From assembly GCF_046244365.1 (NCBI RefSeq), contig NZ_CP176395.1:3162001-3226000 (forward strand): a stretch of DNA of 64,000 bases, written 5' to 3'. Within the stretch, counting starts at the first letter, position 1, and each line of letters begins with the position of its first letter. A program made the translations under genes and the position numbers. The notes below the pieces were generated by a model. It was not told the origin of the DNA, made no database searches, and saw only the letters and a list, made by a program, of their open reading frames with translations. This document shows positions 43,144 through 52,633 of this stretch, one piece after another. Origin of the DNA: Paenibacillus_V sp046244365 (GTDB lineage Bacteria; Bacillota; Bacilli; Paenibacillales; NBRC-103111).

Positions 43144-44136
43144 ATGATGCCAAAAATCGAGGATGTTGCCGAAAGGGCCGGGGTTTCCGTTACCACCGTA
43201 TCCCGCGTACTCAATAACCGGGGATATATCAGTCAGAAGACACGGGATAAGGTATATCAGGTGATGAAGGAGCTCCATTACCAGCCGAATGAAATGGCTC
43301 GCGCCTTGTTCAGAAGAAAGTCGAATATGATCGGTCTCATTATTCCCGCCGTATCGCATCCTTTTTTCAGCGAATTAGCCTATTATCTTGAATACTTTGC
43401 TCACCAAAAAGGGTATAAATTGTTATTGTGCAATTCGAACCGCGATGTTTCCAAAGAACGCGGGTATATCGACTTGTTAAAGAAGAATCAAGTGGACGCC
43501 ATTATTATGGGCAGCTCCGTATTGGATGTTCAGCACTATCTTCATTTGAATTTGCCGATCGTTTCGTTCGACCGTTCTGTAACGGAGGATATTCCGATCG
43601 TAACGTCCGACAATCTCATGGGAGGCAGGCTCGCCGCCCGGTTATTAATCGAGAAGGGCTGCCGTAAGCCGGCATACGTCTACCGCGGAATCGGCGGACC
43701 GCATCATCATGCTTTATTAGCCAGCGGGCGTGTGCAGGGGTTTGACCAGGAGCTGAAAGAGGCCGGGTTAGAGCCCGTTCACTTGCAACTGGAGGCAACC
43801 GATGTCGACGATAGCACAAACGAAATTGAACTGGTTCGATTCTTCCAAGCGCATCCGGAAGTCGACGGCATATTTGCCAGCAGCGATGTGATTGCCGCAG
43901 AGGTTATTCAAGCCTGCCATCAATTAAAGAAAGAGATCCCGGCAGAAATAAAAATTATCGGATACGATGACGTGAGAATCGCATCGCTTGTTTCGCCGCG
44001 TCTTAGCACGATCAGGCAGCCGATTCGGGAAATGAGCGAATGTACGATCGAATTGATTGCAAAGCAAATTGAAGGGGAGGACGTTCCCATGATGAACACG
44101 TTTCCAGTTACCCTTATCGAGCGGGGGACGACCTAA
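43144..44136 (+). CDS. LacI family transcriptional regulator (first of a tandem pair)
   Basis: 330 residues. The helix-turn-helix and hinge cover residues 4-62: KIEDVAERAGVSVTTVSRVLNNRGYI, with hinge YQPNEMARALFRRKSNMIG. The effector domain is a two-lobed periplasmic-binding-protein fold (LIIPAVSHPFFSELA, VDAIIMGSS, VDGIFASSDVIAAE, IIGYDDVRIA). It likely represses the transporter operon upstream or the enzyme genes downstream. It is a clear paralogue of the next gene, with near-identical recognition helices (SVTTVSRVLNN against SVTTISRVLNN), so both may bind the same CCGG operators but respond to different sugars. GGTGATCA precedes the ATG pair. Confidence 0.93.
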   Translation: MMPKIEDVAERAGVSVTTVSRVLNNRGYISQKTRDKVYQVMKELHYQPNEMARALFRRKSNMIGLIIPAVSHPFFSELAYYLEYFAHQKGYKLLLCNSNRDVSKERGYIDLLKKNQVDAIIMGSSVLDVQHYLHLNLPIVSFDRSVTEDIPIVTSDNLMGGRLAARLLIEKGCRKPAYVYRGIGGPHHHALLASGRVQGFDQELKEAGLEPVHLQLEATDVDDSTNEIELVRFFQAHPEVDGIFASSDVIAAEVIQACHQLKKEIPAEIKIIGYDDVRIASLVSPRLSTIRQPIREMSECTIELIAKQIEGEDVPMMNTFPVTLIERGTT

Positions 44137-44171
44137 TACCCATTGCTTCGAAATTTTTTTTGCCGATATAT

Positions 44172-44185
44172 CAACCGGTTGACAT
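44172..44185 (+). promoter_or_regulatory. LacI-type operator/promoter before the second LacI gene
   Basis: CAACCGGTTGACAT is identical to the operator and -35 of the transporter operon at 39841-39854. TTGACA is at 44179-44184; the -10 is poor. It suggests that one or both regulators control this gene as well as the transporter. Confidence 0.7.
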
Positions 44186-44235
44186 CATTATTGTTCTGGC
44201 AGTGAATCGGCAACCATTTGGCAAGGAGGTTTGCT

Positions 44236-45210
44236 ATGGTTGTAACAATTAAAGATTTAGCAGAAAAAGTCGGCGTTTCGGTTACGACCATTTCCCGCGT
44301 GCTGAACAACCGGGGATATTTGAGCGACAGCTTGAAGAGAAAAGTACAAGAAGCTATGGAGGAAATGAACTACCAGCCGAATGAACTGGCGCGTTCGCTG
44401 TCCCGCAGGAAATCGAATATGATCGGCCTTATCGTTCCGGATATCTCCCATCCTTTTTTCGGCCAAATTACGAAGCACATCGAATCCTATGCCTATAAAC
44501 ATGGATATAAGCTGATGCTTTGCAATTCTTTGCTCGAAAAGAAAAAGGAAAAAGAGTATATCGAATTGCTGAGAGCCAGCCAGGTCGACGGCATCATTAT
44601 GGGCAGTCATACGATGAGCGTGAAAGCCTACATGTCGATCAAGCTTCCTCTTGTGACGCTGGATCGGCAAATTTCGAAGTCGATTCCTTATATTTCGTCC
44701 GATAATTACCGCGGAGGAACCCTTGCGACAAACCTGCTTATACGCAAAAAATGCAAAAAAATCGCTTATATAAGCGGAAATTTAAGGCTGAACCTCCTTG
44801 CCAAACAGAGGCATGACGCCTTCATCGAACAAGTGAAGGGAAAAGACATCGAGTTTGTCGTCAAGCAAACCGATTTAAACGGCTTTAAATACAAGGAATA
44901 TGAGAAGTTGGTTCAATCGCTATTTCAAGAACATCCCGATATTGACGGCGTATTTGCAAGCAGCGACATGCTGGCTTTGCAGGTCGTCAGGGAATGCCGG
45001 AGGCTCGGCAAAGCCATACCCGAAGAGGTGAAAGTCGTCGGGTATGACGGTATTCAAATTGGCGGAGTCGATGACTTATCGACGGTAGCGCAGCCGATCA
45101 AGCAGATGGGCGAAATGGCGGTTTCTTGCCTGCTGCAGCAAATTTCGGGTGAGGAGACGCCGCTTGAAACGATTCTCCCGGTGAAATTGTTGGAGAACGG
45201 AACAACATGA
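44236..45210 (+). CDS. LacI family transcriptional regulator (second of a tandem pair)
   Basis: 324 residues. The DNA-binding part is IKDLAEKVGVSVTTISRVLNNRG with hinge YQPNELARSLSRRKSNMIG; the ligand part has IVPDISHPFFGQI, VDGIIMGSHT and VVGYDGIQIGGVDD. The effector pocket differs from the first copy in several stretches (for example ISGNLRLNLLAKQRHDAF in place of YRGIGGPHHHALL), so the inducer may differ. The ATG at 44236 has AAGGAGG 6 bp upstream, ruling out the TTG at 44218. The region before it carries the same operator as the transporter promoter. Tandem duplication followed by divergence is the simplest origin. Confidence 0.93.
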   Translation: MVVTIKDLAEKVGVSVTTISRVLNNRGYLSDSLKRKVQEAMEEMNYQPNELARSLSRRKSNMIGLIVPDISHPFFGQITKHIESYAYKHGYKLMLCNSLLEKKKEKEYIELLRASQVDGIIMGSHTMSVKAYMSIKLPLVTLDRQISKSIPYISSDNYRGGTLATNLLIRKKCKKIAYISGNLRLNLLAKQRHDAFIEQVKGKDIEFVVKQTDLNGFKYKEYEKLVQSLFQEHPDIDGVFASSDMLALQVVRECRRLGKAIPEEVKVVGYDGIQIGGVDDLSTVAQPIKQMGEMAVSCLLQQISGEETPLETILPVKLLENGTT

Positions 45211-45256
45211 GATACTTCAATGAAACGCTGTAGGCGTACGTTATGGGAGATAAAAA

Positions 45257-46189
45257 ATGAACTTCATAAGCAGAGTGGTTCCGGAATTAAAACAAGCGGT
45301 AAATCTTTTGCCGCCTTTTCATCTCCCCGATGATTTGGATAAGGCCAGGCAGCTCCCTTTTCCTCAAACGGAGAAATCCGAGTATGTTCACTTGACAGAA
45401 CGCATGATATCCGGAGCGGAATCCAATGAAATGCTGGTCAAAATATACGAACCGATCCGGAGAGAGGGAGCAAAGCTGCCAGCTCTTCTGTGGATCCACG
45501 GCGGGGGATATGTGCTAGGTCACCCTGACGTCGATGATGCGCTCTGCGAAAGCTTCGTTCAGGGAGCGGACTGCGTCATCATTTCGCCCGATTATCGCCT
45601 GGCACCCGAGCATCCGTATCCCGCGGGCATTGAAGACTGCTATGCCGCTTTATTATGGATGACTAACGCTGCGGAAGAGTTGAATATCGATTTGTCGCGG
45701 ATTGCGATCGGCGGAGCGAGCGCAGGGGGAGGCTTGTGCGCGGCATTGGCGTTGATGGCTCGCGATCGGGGCGGGCCTTCTATCTGCTTGCAGATGCCGT
45801 TATACCCGATGATCGACGATCGTAATATTACTCCCTCCAGCCATGAAATCACGGATCCTGCGGTTTGGAACAGGGCTAACAACGTGGCGGCCTGGAAGAT
45901 GTATCTTGGCGAGCATGTCATGGGCGACATCTCCCCCTATGCGGCCCCAATCCGGGCAACCAATCTGGCAGGGCTGCCACCTGCCTATACTTGTGTAGGC
46001 CAGCTTGATCCGTTCCGTGACGAAACGATGGACTATGTTGCTCGGCTTGCGCAGGCCGGCGTCGATGTAGAATTTCAACTTTATCCTGGATGCTATCATG
46101 GCTTCGAACACGTCGTTCCAACGGCAGAGATTAGCCGGCGTGCCAGAAACGGGTACATCAATGCTCTGGCAAGAGCATTCACCCGTTAA
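45257..46189 (+). CDS. Alpha/beta hydrolase, hormone-sensitive lipase family esterase
   Basis: 310 residues. The HGGGYVLG oxyanion-hole motif, nucleophile S155 in GGASAGGG, an aspartate in QLDPFRDE and a histidine in CYHGFEH are all present and make it a GDXG-type (family IV) esterase. No signal peptide. It probably removes acyl groups from small esters in the cytoplasm; a link with the sugar genes is positional only. It starts 46 bp after the LacI gene with GGGAGA upstream and is followed by a 140-bp gap with no clear terminator. Confidence 0.88.
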   Translation: MNFISRVVPELKQAVNLLPPFHLPDDLDKARQLPFPQTEKSEYVHLTERMISGAESNEMLVKIYEPIRREGAKLPALLWIHGGGYVLGHPDVDDALCESFVQGADCVIISPDYRLAPEHPYPAGIEDCYAALLWMTNAAEELNIDLSRIAIGGASAGGGLCAALALMARDRGGPSICLQMPLYPMIDDRNITPSSHEITDPAVWNRANNVAAWKMYLGEHVMGDISPYAAPIRATNLAGLPPAYTCVGQLDPFRDETMDYVARLAQAGVDVEFQLYPGCYHGFEHVVPTAEISRRARNGYINALARAFTR

Positions 46190-46329
46190 ATCCTAGGGCC
46201 AATAATCTGTTTATTGTAAATAAATCACGGTTTTTTTAAAGCAAGCGAATCGAAGCACTCATACAATAGATTTATTCCGAAGGACAGTCCTTTCCAGTTA
46301 ACAATCGGAATCAAGAAGGGGGTGAGTGA

Positions 46330-47286
46330 GTGTTTGATCTAGATGACGCAATCAGATTTGAAGATAAACCGAATGACCTCTTAACGGTCGGTGAGTTGCT
46401 CGTTGACATGATTTCCAATGATTATGACGATGCTTTCGAATGTGACGGGTATACCAAATTTTTTGGAGGCTCTCCTTCCAACATTGCCATTAACGTCAAT
46501 AAGCTCGGCATTCGCTCCCATATCGTTGCGGCCATAGGGGAGGACAGGCTAGGCATGTTCCTGCTCAATCGGCTGCGAATGGCAGGCATGGATACGGACG
46601 GGATCCAGCGAACCAATGAATCGACAAGTCTGGTCGTTGTCACGAAAAGTAAAGCAACGCCCATTCCCGTCTTTTATCGGGGGGCGGACTATCGATTGAC
46701 TTACAACACATCGCTGGAAAGAGCCTTGACGAACTCCAAAGCGGTCCACTTCTCATGCTGGCCGATCTCGATGGTTCCGGCCCGTCATACGGTAGAACGG
46801 GTAATCGAAGTGGCGAGACAGCACGGGCTGCTGATCGGATTCGATCCCAATTACCATCCCATGATCTGGGGACTGGACGAAGACGGCGTGTCGTATGTCA
46901 AATCCGTTATCTCGAAGGTTGATATCGTCAAGCCTTCGGAAGACGATGCCGAGCGGCTGTTTGGACCGGATTCGCCTGCCAATCAAGTCGAGAAGTTCCT
47001 GGAACTGGGCGCCAAGTTGGTCATTATGACCTTAGGCAAGGAGGGGGCCATTGTTTCTAATGGAAGGGAGACCGTACCATTCAACTCGCTGGCTACGGAA
47101 ATCGAAGATACGACAGGTGCCGGCGATGCGTTCTGGTCCGGATTTTACGCGGCTGCGGTCAATGGATACACCATTAAGGAAGCGTTGTGGTTTGGTTTTG
47201 CCGTTAGCGCTTATAAGTTGAAATATAGGGGCGCGGTAGTGGACTTGCCGAGTCTGGACGCAATCAAAGAACAATTCGGCCTGTAG
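46330..47286 (+). CDS. PfkB family carbohydrate kinase (fructokinase-like)
   Basis: 318 residues. The PfkB N-terminal signature GGSPSNIAINVNKLG and C-terminal DTTGAGDAFWSGF (catalytic base D266) are both intact, with KPSEDDAERLFG before them. The sequence most resembles fructokinases and 5-dehydro-2-deoxygluconokinases. Next to sucrose phosphorylase, phosphorylation of the freed fructose is the natural role: fructose to fructose-6-phosphate, or 1-phosphate. The start is GTG at 46330; AAGGGGG lies about 8 bp upstream. It is separated from the sucrose phosphorylase gene by 19 bp. Confidence 0.88.
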   Translation: MFDLDDAIRFEDKPNDLLTVGELLVDMISNDYDDAFECDGYTKFFGGSPSNIAINVNKLGIRSHIVAAIGEDRLGMFLLNRLRMAGMDTDGIQRTNESTSLVVVTKSKATPIPVFYRGADYRLTYNTSLERALTNSKAVHFSCWPISMVPARHTVERVIEVARQHGLLIGFDPNYHPMIWGLDEDGVSYVKSVISKVDIVKPSEDDAERLFGPDSPANQVEKFLELGAKLVIMTLGKEGAIVSNGRETVPFNSLATEIEDTTGAGDAFWSGFYAAAVNGYTIKEALWFGFAVSAYKLKYRGAVVDLPSLDAIKEQFGL

Positions 47287-47305
47287 AAGGTCAGGAGGCT
47301 TACGA

Positions 47306-48775
47306 ATGACGCTGAAAAATCAAGTGCAGTTGATCACTTATCCCGATTCCATGGGAGGAGATTTAAAAGCGCTGCACCAGGTTCTTATGAAATATTTCTC
47401 AGATATATGTGCAGGGGGCGTTCATATCCTCCCTCCGTTTCCCTCATCCGGAGATCGCGGATTTGCGCCGCTGACCTACCTGGAGATCGAGCCGAGCTTC
47501 GGCTCCTGGGAAGATATCCGGGCGATCGGGGAACATTTCGACATTTTGATCGATTTGATGGTTAATCATATCTCAAGGCAATCGCCCTACTTTCAGGATT
47601 TCCTTGCCAAGGGACGAGCGTCCGCTTATGCCGATTTATTTTTATCGCTGGATAAAATTTGGGAAAGTGGAGAGCCGGTTCAAGCGGATATCGACAAAAT
47701 GTTTTTGCGCCGCCCGCTGCCATATTCAACCTATCCGACTGGCGAAACCGGTGAGGAAATCAAAGTTTGGACGACGTTCGGCAAAACGGATCCTTCCGAG
47801 CAAATCGATTTGGATATCCGCTCGCAGCAGACGAAACAGCTGTTAACCGAATTCTTTACTCATTTTAAACAACAAAACATTAAGATCGTAAGGCTGGATG
47901 CCGTTGGATATGTCATCAAAAAACATGGCACAAGCTGCTTCTTCGTCGAGCCGGACATTTATTCGTTTCTCGATTGGGTTAAGGAATTGGCGTATTCTCT
48001 GGGGATCGAACTGCTGCCGGAAGTCCACGCCCATCATAGCACTCAATTCAAATTGGCGGAACACGGGTGCTGGATTTATGATTTCATCCTGCCCTACAGG
48101 GTGCTCGAGGCTCTCGTTCATCGTTCCAGCCATGAGCTGTGCCACTACCTGAGCGTTCGTCCGCATAAGCAGTTTACCATGCTGGATTGCCATGACGGCA
48201 TTCCCGTCAAGCCGGACTTGGATGGCCTCATTAATACCCGCGAGGCAAAGGAATTGGTCGATCTGTGCGTGGAAAGAGGCGCCAATCTCAGTTTGATTGT
48301 ATCGGATGAGCATAAAGCGGAGGACGGCTTTGACGTTCACCAAATTCGCTGTTCTTATTACAGCATGCTGGGTGGCGATGATGATGCGTATTTGGCGGCC
48401 AGAGCGATTCAATTTTTCGTTCCGGGCATTCCTCAGGTTTATTATGTAGGCTTGCTTGCCGGCGAGAACGACTTCGCACGCGCCCTGGAGACCGGCGAAG
48501 GACGCGAAATTAACCGGCACAATTACAGCGTAGCAGAAATCGAACAAGCGCTTGAAAAGGAAGTCGTACAGCGGCTGCTCAAGCTGATCCGCTTCCGAAA
48601 TACGTACGAAGCCTTCAACGGCGCGTTCAGCGTGCTTTCTTCGGCGGATGACGAAGTGCGGCTCTCCTGGCATAAAGAGAAGACGAGCTGCGAATTGCAC
48701 GTAAACCTGAATACCTATCAAGCGATGATTCAATACGTTGACGAAAAGGGCTGCAAAATCGACTATACGGTTTAA
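47306..48775 (+). CDS. Sucrose phosphorylase-like enzyme (GH13 subfamily 18)
   Basis: 489 residues, the normal length of sucrose phosphorylases. The barrel starts with LITYPDSMGGDLKALHQVL and has HILPPFPSSGDRGFAP, all subfamily hallmarks. Nucleophile D198 is in VRLDAVGY, general acid E239 in LLPEVHAHH, and the third acid in MLDCHDGI. The enzyme splits sucrose with phosphate into glucose-1-phosphate and fructose. Subfamily 18 also contains sucrose-6'-phosphate and glucosylglycerate phosphorylases, which cannot be excluded by eye. With the transporter, kinase and LacI pair it forms a complete non-PTS sucrose-type pathway. GGAGG precedes the start. Confidence 0.93.
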   Translation: MTLKNQVQLITYPDSMGGDLKALHQVLMKYFSDICAGGVHILPPFPSSGDRGFAPLTYLEIEPSFGSWEDIRAIGEHFDILIDLMVNHISRQSPYFQDFLAKGRASAYADLFLSLDKIWESGEPVQADIDKMFLRRPLPYSTYPTGETGEEIKVWTTFGKTDPSEQIDLDIRSQQTKQLLTEFFTHFKQQNIKIVRLDAVGYVIKKHGTSCFFVEPDIYSFLDWVKELAYSLGIELLPEVHAHHSTQFKLAEHGCWIYDFILPYRVLEALVHRSSHELCHYLSVRPHKQFTMLDCHDGIPVKPDLDGLINTREAKELVDLCVERGANLSLIVSDEHKAEDGFDVHQIRCSYYSMLGGDDDAYLAARAIQFFVPGIPQVYYVGLLAGENDFARALETGEGREINRHNYSVAEIEQALEKEVVQRLLKLIRFRNTYEAFNGAFSVLSSADDEVRLSWHKEKTSCELHVNLNTYQAMIQYVDEKGCKIDYTV

Positions 48776-48801
48776 GATTCCTTTCAAAGGGGCATGATCC
48801 C

Positions 48802-49062
48802 ATGGCAACCATGCAAGTGCACTTTTTCTCGAAGTCCATGAGAAGAGAAGTAACGTTTAACGCGCTGATTCCGATGGACCGCCCGGAAATTCCGGGAATG
48901 CCGCCGGTTGAAGCTCAACCGATAAAGGCGTTGTACCTGCTGAACGGATATTCGGGAAGTTACTCGGATTGGATCACGTTCTCGCGCATCCGGGAGCTTT
49001 TCTGGAATGCATCCATAGGTCAAGCTTTGCATTGGGCCCTGGGAGACAAGCGCTCCGTCTAA
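48802..49062 (+). pseudogene. N-terminal fragment of an alpha/beta hydrolase esterase
   Basis: From ATG 48802 (AAAGGGG upstream) about 70 residues match the N-terminus of the tributyrin/S-formylglutathione-type esterases: MQVHFFSKSMRREVTFNALIP and LYLLNGYSGSYSDW, where the family has LYLLHG. After SRIREL the similarity is lost, and the frame ends at 49062, before the nucleophile motif. Another open frame of 64 codons from 48969 to 49163 holds no recognisable family. This is a truncated gene, trailing the sucrose phosphorylase by 26 bp. Confidence 0.7.
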
Positions 49063-49233
49063 AGCAAGCACATATCCGCAACCGGCAGTTTGCCCCTGGG
49101 CGGGAATCGGCAGCCTTCTTGGCGTTCGATCCCTTTCAGGGGTTTGCGCATTCCTTTATTTGATATTATTCATCCGGTTTACTCGGAATTATAATGGTGG
49201 AGGAAGCGTGATGGAGGGAGTGCGTACGATATC

Positions 49234-50973
49234 GTGAAGAATAGCATCGTTTACAAGTTTTCCGCTGCGCTAACCATTATTCTGGGAATTCTGTTTACCG
49301 TTCTCCTCTTGAGTAACCTTTATTCGCTGGAAGTCGTTCGGAACCAATCGCTGAGCAATTCCCGCAATACGTTAGCGATTTATGTCGAGAACATCCACAA
49401 CATGCTAAACATTTACTCTAAAGACTTGATGGAAGTGTTTGAAAATAATATCGATACCGCATTGGATGATTTGAGTGCCGGCGAGAGCGGCCGATATTTC
49501 AAAACCGTCCAGCTGATGAATGCATTAAAAACCAAAACATCCAACAACTTTTCAAGCGACGGCATGTTTATCAAACTCCCTGATGGCAAAGAGCCTCTTG
49601 TGCAATTCGGAAGCCGCATTCCTTCCAATGAAAAATTGATGCTGAGCGATTTTATGGTCAAGCATGATTTTAAACCGAATCCGGACGGAAAAATGGATGA
49701 ATGGACGGATTTTGATATTCAAGGAGCGCATTACTTATTTAAATACTTGACGTATTCGAACATTAGCTTTGGAACGTTCGTTAAAGCGGATACCTTGCTG
49801 TCAATCGTGAACAGGGAGGGGGGCAACCATGACCATTATGTCATAAACGACCGGTCAGGATCCGTTATCGCCTCTACGAATGACGACTTCAACAAGGGTT
49901 CTACTGCTTTGACTTTGGATAGTATAAAGAATCGGTACGAGAAAACCGATCTGTTTATTTCACAGCCGATCGCCGAATTCGGGCAGATGACGAATATGGT
50001 GGCCAAACAAAGCGTATTCTCGGGGTTAAAGCTGATCCAGTGGCTCATTATATCGCTTGGGATTATTTCTGTCGTCGTCATTCCGCTCGTATTAAGGACA
50101 CTAGCGAGAGGTATCTTAAGACCGGTTCTCGAGCTGGTAAGAGCCGCTAAAGAAGTCGAGAACGGCCAACGCGAATTCCAAGTTCCTAAAGGACATTATT
50201 CCATAGAATTCACGAAATTGTTTCATTCGTTTTACTCCATGGTACGTGAAATTACCGATTTAAAGATTCATACCTATGAAGAAAAAATCGAAAGAAGCCG
50301 CGCCGAATTGAAATACCTGCAAATGCAGATCAGGCCTCATTTTTTTCTGAATGCGATTTCAACTATCTCCAGCTTGACTTACCAAAACAAAAACGAAGAA
50401 ATCAGGAAGCTGATTCTTCATTTGTCCGAGCATCTGAGATATATGTTCAAAGGGGGGCTTATCCTGGTCCCGATCCAAGAGGAAATCAAGCATGTGGAAA
50501 ATTATATTCGGATGCAGGACATTCGTTATCCCGATCAAATCTTTTACATGACGGACATCGATCCGGGCGCAGGGCAAATCCCCATCCCGCAATTTTTGCT
50601 TCAGACGTTCGTCGAAAACATCTTTAAGCATGCCATGATCTACGGAAAGATGCTTTCTATTTTTATCAGAGCGAGCAAGGACATGCTGGAGGACACGCCA
50701 TGCGTCAAAATTGTTATTGAGGACAACGGGGAGGGGTTCCCGCCGCATGTCTTGCAGACCGCCGATATAACGGCAATCGACCCGATCGAAAGAAGCGATC
50801 AAGTCGGAATCGCGAATATCCGCAGAACGCTTCTACTGCTCTATAAAAGAGACGATCTGCTGACATTATCGAATGCGGAGCCGTCTGGCGCCAAGATCGA
50901 ATTATGGGTGCCGATCCAGGATACCCGCGAACTAGCACCGAAGGAGGAGCATCATGCGCTGCTTGTTGATTGA
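49234..50973 (+). CDS. Sensor histidine kinase, YesM/LytS-like type (second system)
   Basis: 579 residues. A membrane segment is at about 6-30, a long extracellular Cache-type sensor up to about 265, a second segment at 267-290, then a HAMP linker and the His_kinase domain with H369 in QIRPHFFLNAIST. The HATPase N box is FVENIFKHAM and the G1 box is EDNGEGFPP. It begins with GTG at 49234; the best ribosome site (GGAGGG) is about 16 bp upstream, unusually far, and no other in-frame start exists. It overlaps the response regulator by 20 bp. It most likely senses a sugar imported by the LplABC-like transporter that follows. Confidence 0.92.
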   Translation: MKNSIVYKFSAALTIILGILFTVLLLSNLYSLEVVRNQSLSNSRNTLAIYVENIHNMLNIYSKDLMEVFENNIDTALDDLSAGESGRYFKTVQLMNALKTKTSNNFSSDGMFIKLPDGKEPLVQFGSRIPSNEKLMLSDFMVKHDFKPNPDGKMDEWTDFDIQGAHYLFKYLTYSNISFGTFVKADTLLSIVNREGGNHDHYVINDRSGSVIASTNDDFNKGSTALTLDSIKNRYEKTDLFISQPIAEFGQMTNMVAKQSVFSGLKLIQWLIISLGIISVVVIPLVLRTLARGILRPVLELVRAAKEVENGQREFQVPKGHYSIEFTKLFHSFYSMVREITDLKIHTYEEKIERSRAELKYLQMQIRPHFFLNAISTISSLTYQNKNEEIRKLILHLSEHLRYMFKGGLILVPIQEEIKHVENYIRMQDIRYPDQIFYMTDIDPGAGQIPIPQFLLQTFVENIFKHAMIYGKMLSIFIRASKDMLEDTPCVKIVIEDNGEGFPPHVLQTADITAIDPIERSDQVGIANIRRTLLLLYKRDDLLTLSNAEPSGAKIELWVPIQDTRELAPKEEHHALLVD

Positions 50974-52594
50974 CGACGACATTCCAACCGTCGAGGTTCT
51001 TCGCGATATGATGGACTGGCACAAATTCGGTATCGCGCAGGTCATGACAGCCCACAACATCCAAGATGCGAAATTATGTTTCGAAGCCGGTATTCCCGAT
51101 CTGATTATTTGCGACATCGAAATGCCTCGAGGCTCCGGTTTGGAGATGATCAAATGGGTCCGGGACAATCAGTTTGATTGCGCTTTCATTTTCTTCACCT
51201 GCCACGAGAGCTTCGAATTCGCATCGACAGCCATTTCTTACGACGCCGATTCGTACTTGATCAAGCCGTTTGACAAACCAAAGTTGGAAACCGTTCTGCA
51301 CAAATCGGTCGAATCGCTCAAGCAAAAGAGGTTGCTCGGCGAATACAGCAAGCTTGGTGAGACATGGCTGAAAAATAAAGATTTGGTGGAGAAGAGTTTC
51401 TGGAGAGACGTGCTGAACGCCATCATCCCGCCTAGGCCGGATATGATTCAAGTTGAAATTCTCAAGAGGGAATTGTCCCTATCCATGGATGGCAAATATA
51501 TTTTATTTCTAGTCAGCGTCGCCAAGACCGAAATCGAGAAGGAATGGGAGGACAGCACGTTTCATTATGCGATGAGCAATTTGAGTTCGGAAGCCATGTT
51601 CAAGCGTCCGAATCATGACCGGGTGATTGCCTATCAAACGGACAACCAGTTCTATCATGTAATCATCATGGACGGCGAGACCGATCTCGACAGCATGAAA
51701 ACGCGTGGAGAGCGTCTCATACGGCTGTGCAAGCAGTATTTGAAATGCGTTGCTACCTGCTATATCAGCGAGGGAATGGCGATCTCCCAGCTGGCGAATG
51801 CCAAAACGGAATTGGAGCGTTTGGACGAATCGAATCTCATTTTCAGGGGAACCCTACATTTCCGGAAAGATGCTTTCCAGTATGATACGAAAGATCAATA
51901 TATGCTCGATATCGATCTGTTTACGCTGTACTTTGTCCAGAAGGAGAAGGTTCAAATCGTAAACCGGTTGAAAAAGGAGCTGGAGAGGCTTGCAGGCCAA
52001 AATAAACTTGATCCGAAGACCCTTCATTCGATTCGTGAAGACTTTCATCAGGTTGTGTACGCTCTCCTCGCCAGAAACAATATCCAAGCGCACCGGCTTT
52101 TCGAAGGTGAGGTCGCCGAGCGCCTCTTTCAAAAATCCGATAACAGTGTCTTCGACTTCATGAAATGGGCGCACTGGATTACGGAGAAAACGATTGAAAC
52201 GATCAACGAGACGAGGCAATCCGAAGGGGTTGTCGAGCGGGTCAAACGTTTTATCCACGAGAACTATAATCGGGATCTGAACCGCGAAGATGTTGCGGCG
52301 AACGTCTTTTTGACGTCTGATTATTTGGCCAAAACGTTCAAGTCCGAAACGGGCTGCACCATCAAGGAATACTTGAACGAATTCCGGATTAAGGTTGCCA
52401 AGCAGATGCTGATCGAAAGCACGGCGAGCATTAGTCATGTCGCGATGGAAACCGGTTTTGACACGATCTCTTACTTCTCGACGGTGTTTAAAAAGGTAAC
52501 GGGAGAAACGCCGAACGCCTATCGAACGAAGCACAATGGAGTCCGATCCGTACAGGCGGACACGAATGAAAACTCTACTTCTCATTGGAGGTAG
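50954..52594 (+). CDS. Response regulator with AraC-type DNA-binding domain (second YesN-like)
   Basis: 546 residues. Receiver domain with acidic pocket D7-D9, phospho-acceptor D54 (CDIEMPRGSG) and lysine in YLIKPFDKPK. The linker is about 300 residues. The AraC domain reads NREDVAANVFLTSDYLAKTFKSE and SISHVAMETGFDTISYFSTVFKK. Coupled to the kinase by a 20-bp overlap, with GAAGGAGGAGC as its ribosome site inside the kinase gene. The target is probably the promoter of the binding-protein gene just downstream. The terminator hairpin includes the last codons and the stop. Confidence 0.93.
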   Translation: MRCLLIDDDIPTVEVLRDMMDWHKFGIAQVMTAHNIQDAKLCFEAGIPDLIICDIEMPRGSGLEMIKWVRDNQFDCAFIFFTCHESFEFASTAISYDADSYLIKPFDKPKLETVLHKSVESLKQKRLLGEYSKLGETWLKNKDLVEKSFWRDVLNAIIPPRPDMIQVEILKRELSLSMDGKYILFLVSVAKTEIEKEWEDSTFHYAMSNLSSEAMFKRPNHDRVIAYQTDNQFYHVIIMDGETDLDSMKTRGERLIRLCKQYLKCVATCYISEGMAISQLANAKTELERLDESNLIFRGTLHFRKDAFQYDTKDQYMLDIDLFTLYFVQKEKVQIVNRLKKELERLAGQNKLDPKTLHSIREDFHQVVYALLARNNIQAHRLFEGEVAERLFQKSDNSVFDFMKWAHWITEKTIETINETRQSEGVVERVKRFIHENYNRDLNREDVAANVFLTSDYLAKTFKSETGCTIKEYLNEFRIKVAKQMLIESTASISHVAMETGFDTISYFSTVFKKVTGETPNAYRTKHNGVRSVQADTNENSTSHWR

Positions 52595-52601
52595 AGTTTT
52601 C
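52568..52601 (+). terminator. Terminator overlapping the response-regulator stop codon
   Basis: GAAAACTCTAC (52568-52578) pairs with GTAGAGTTTTC (52591-52601). The TAG stop at 52592-52594 lies in the descending arm, so terminating ribosomes would block the hairpin. Confidence 0.75.
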
Positions 52602-52633
52602 ACGCATTTTTAAAAGGAAACGAACGAGACTTC

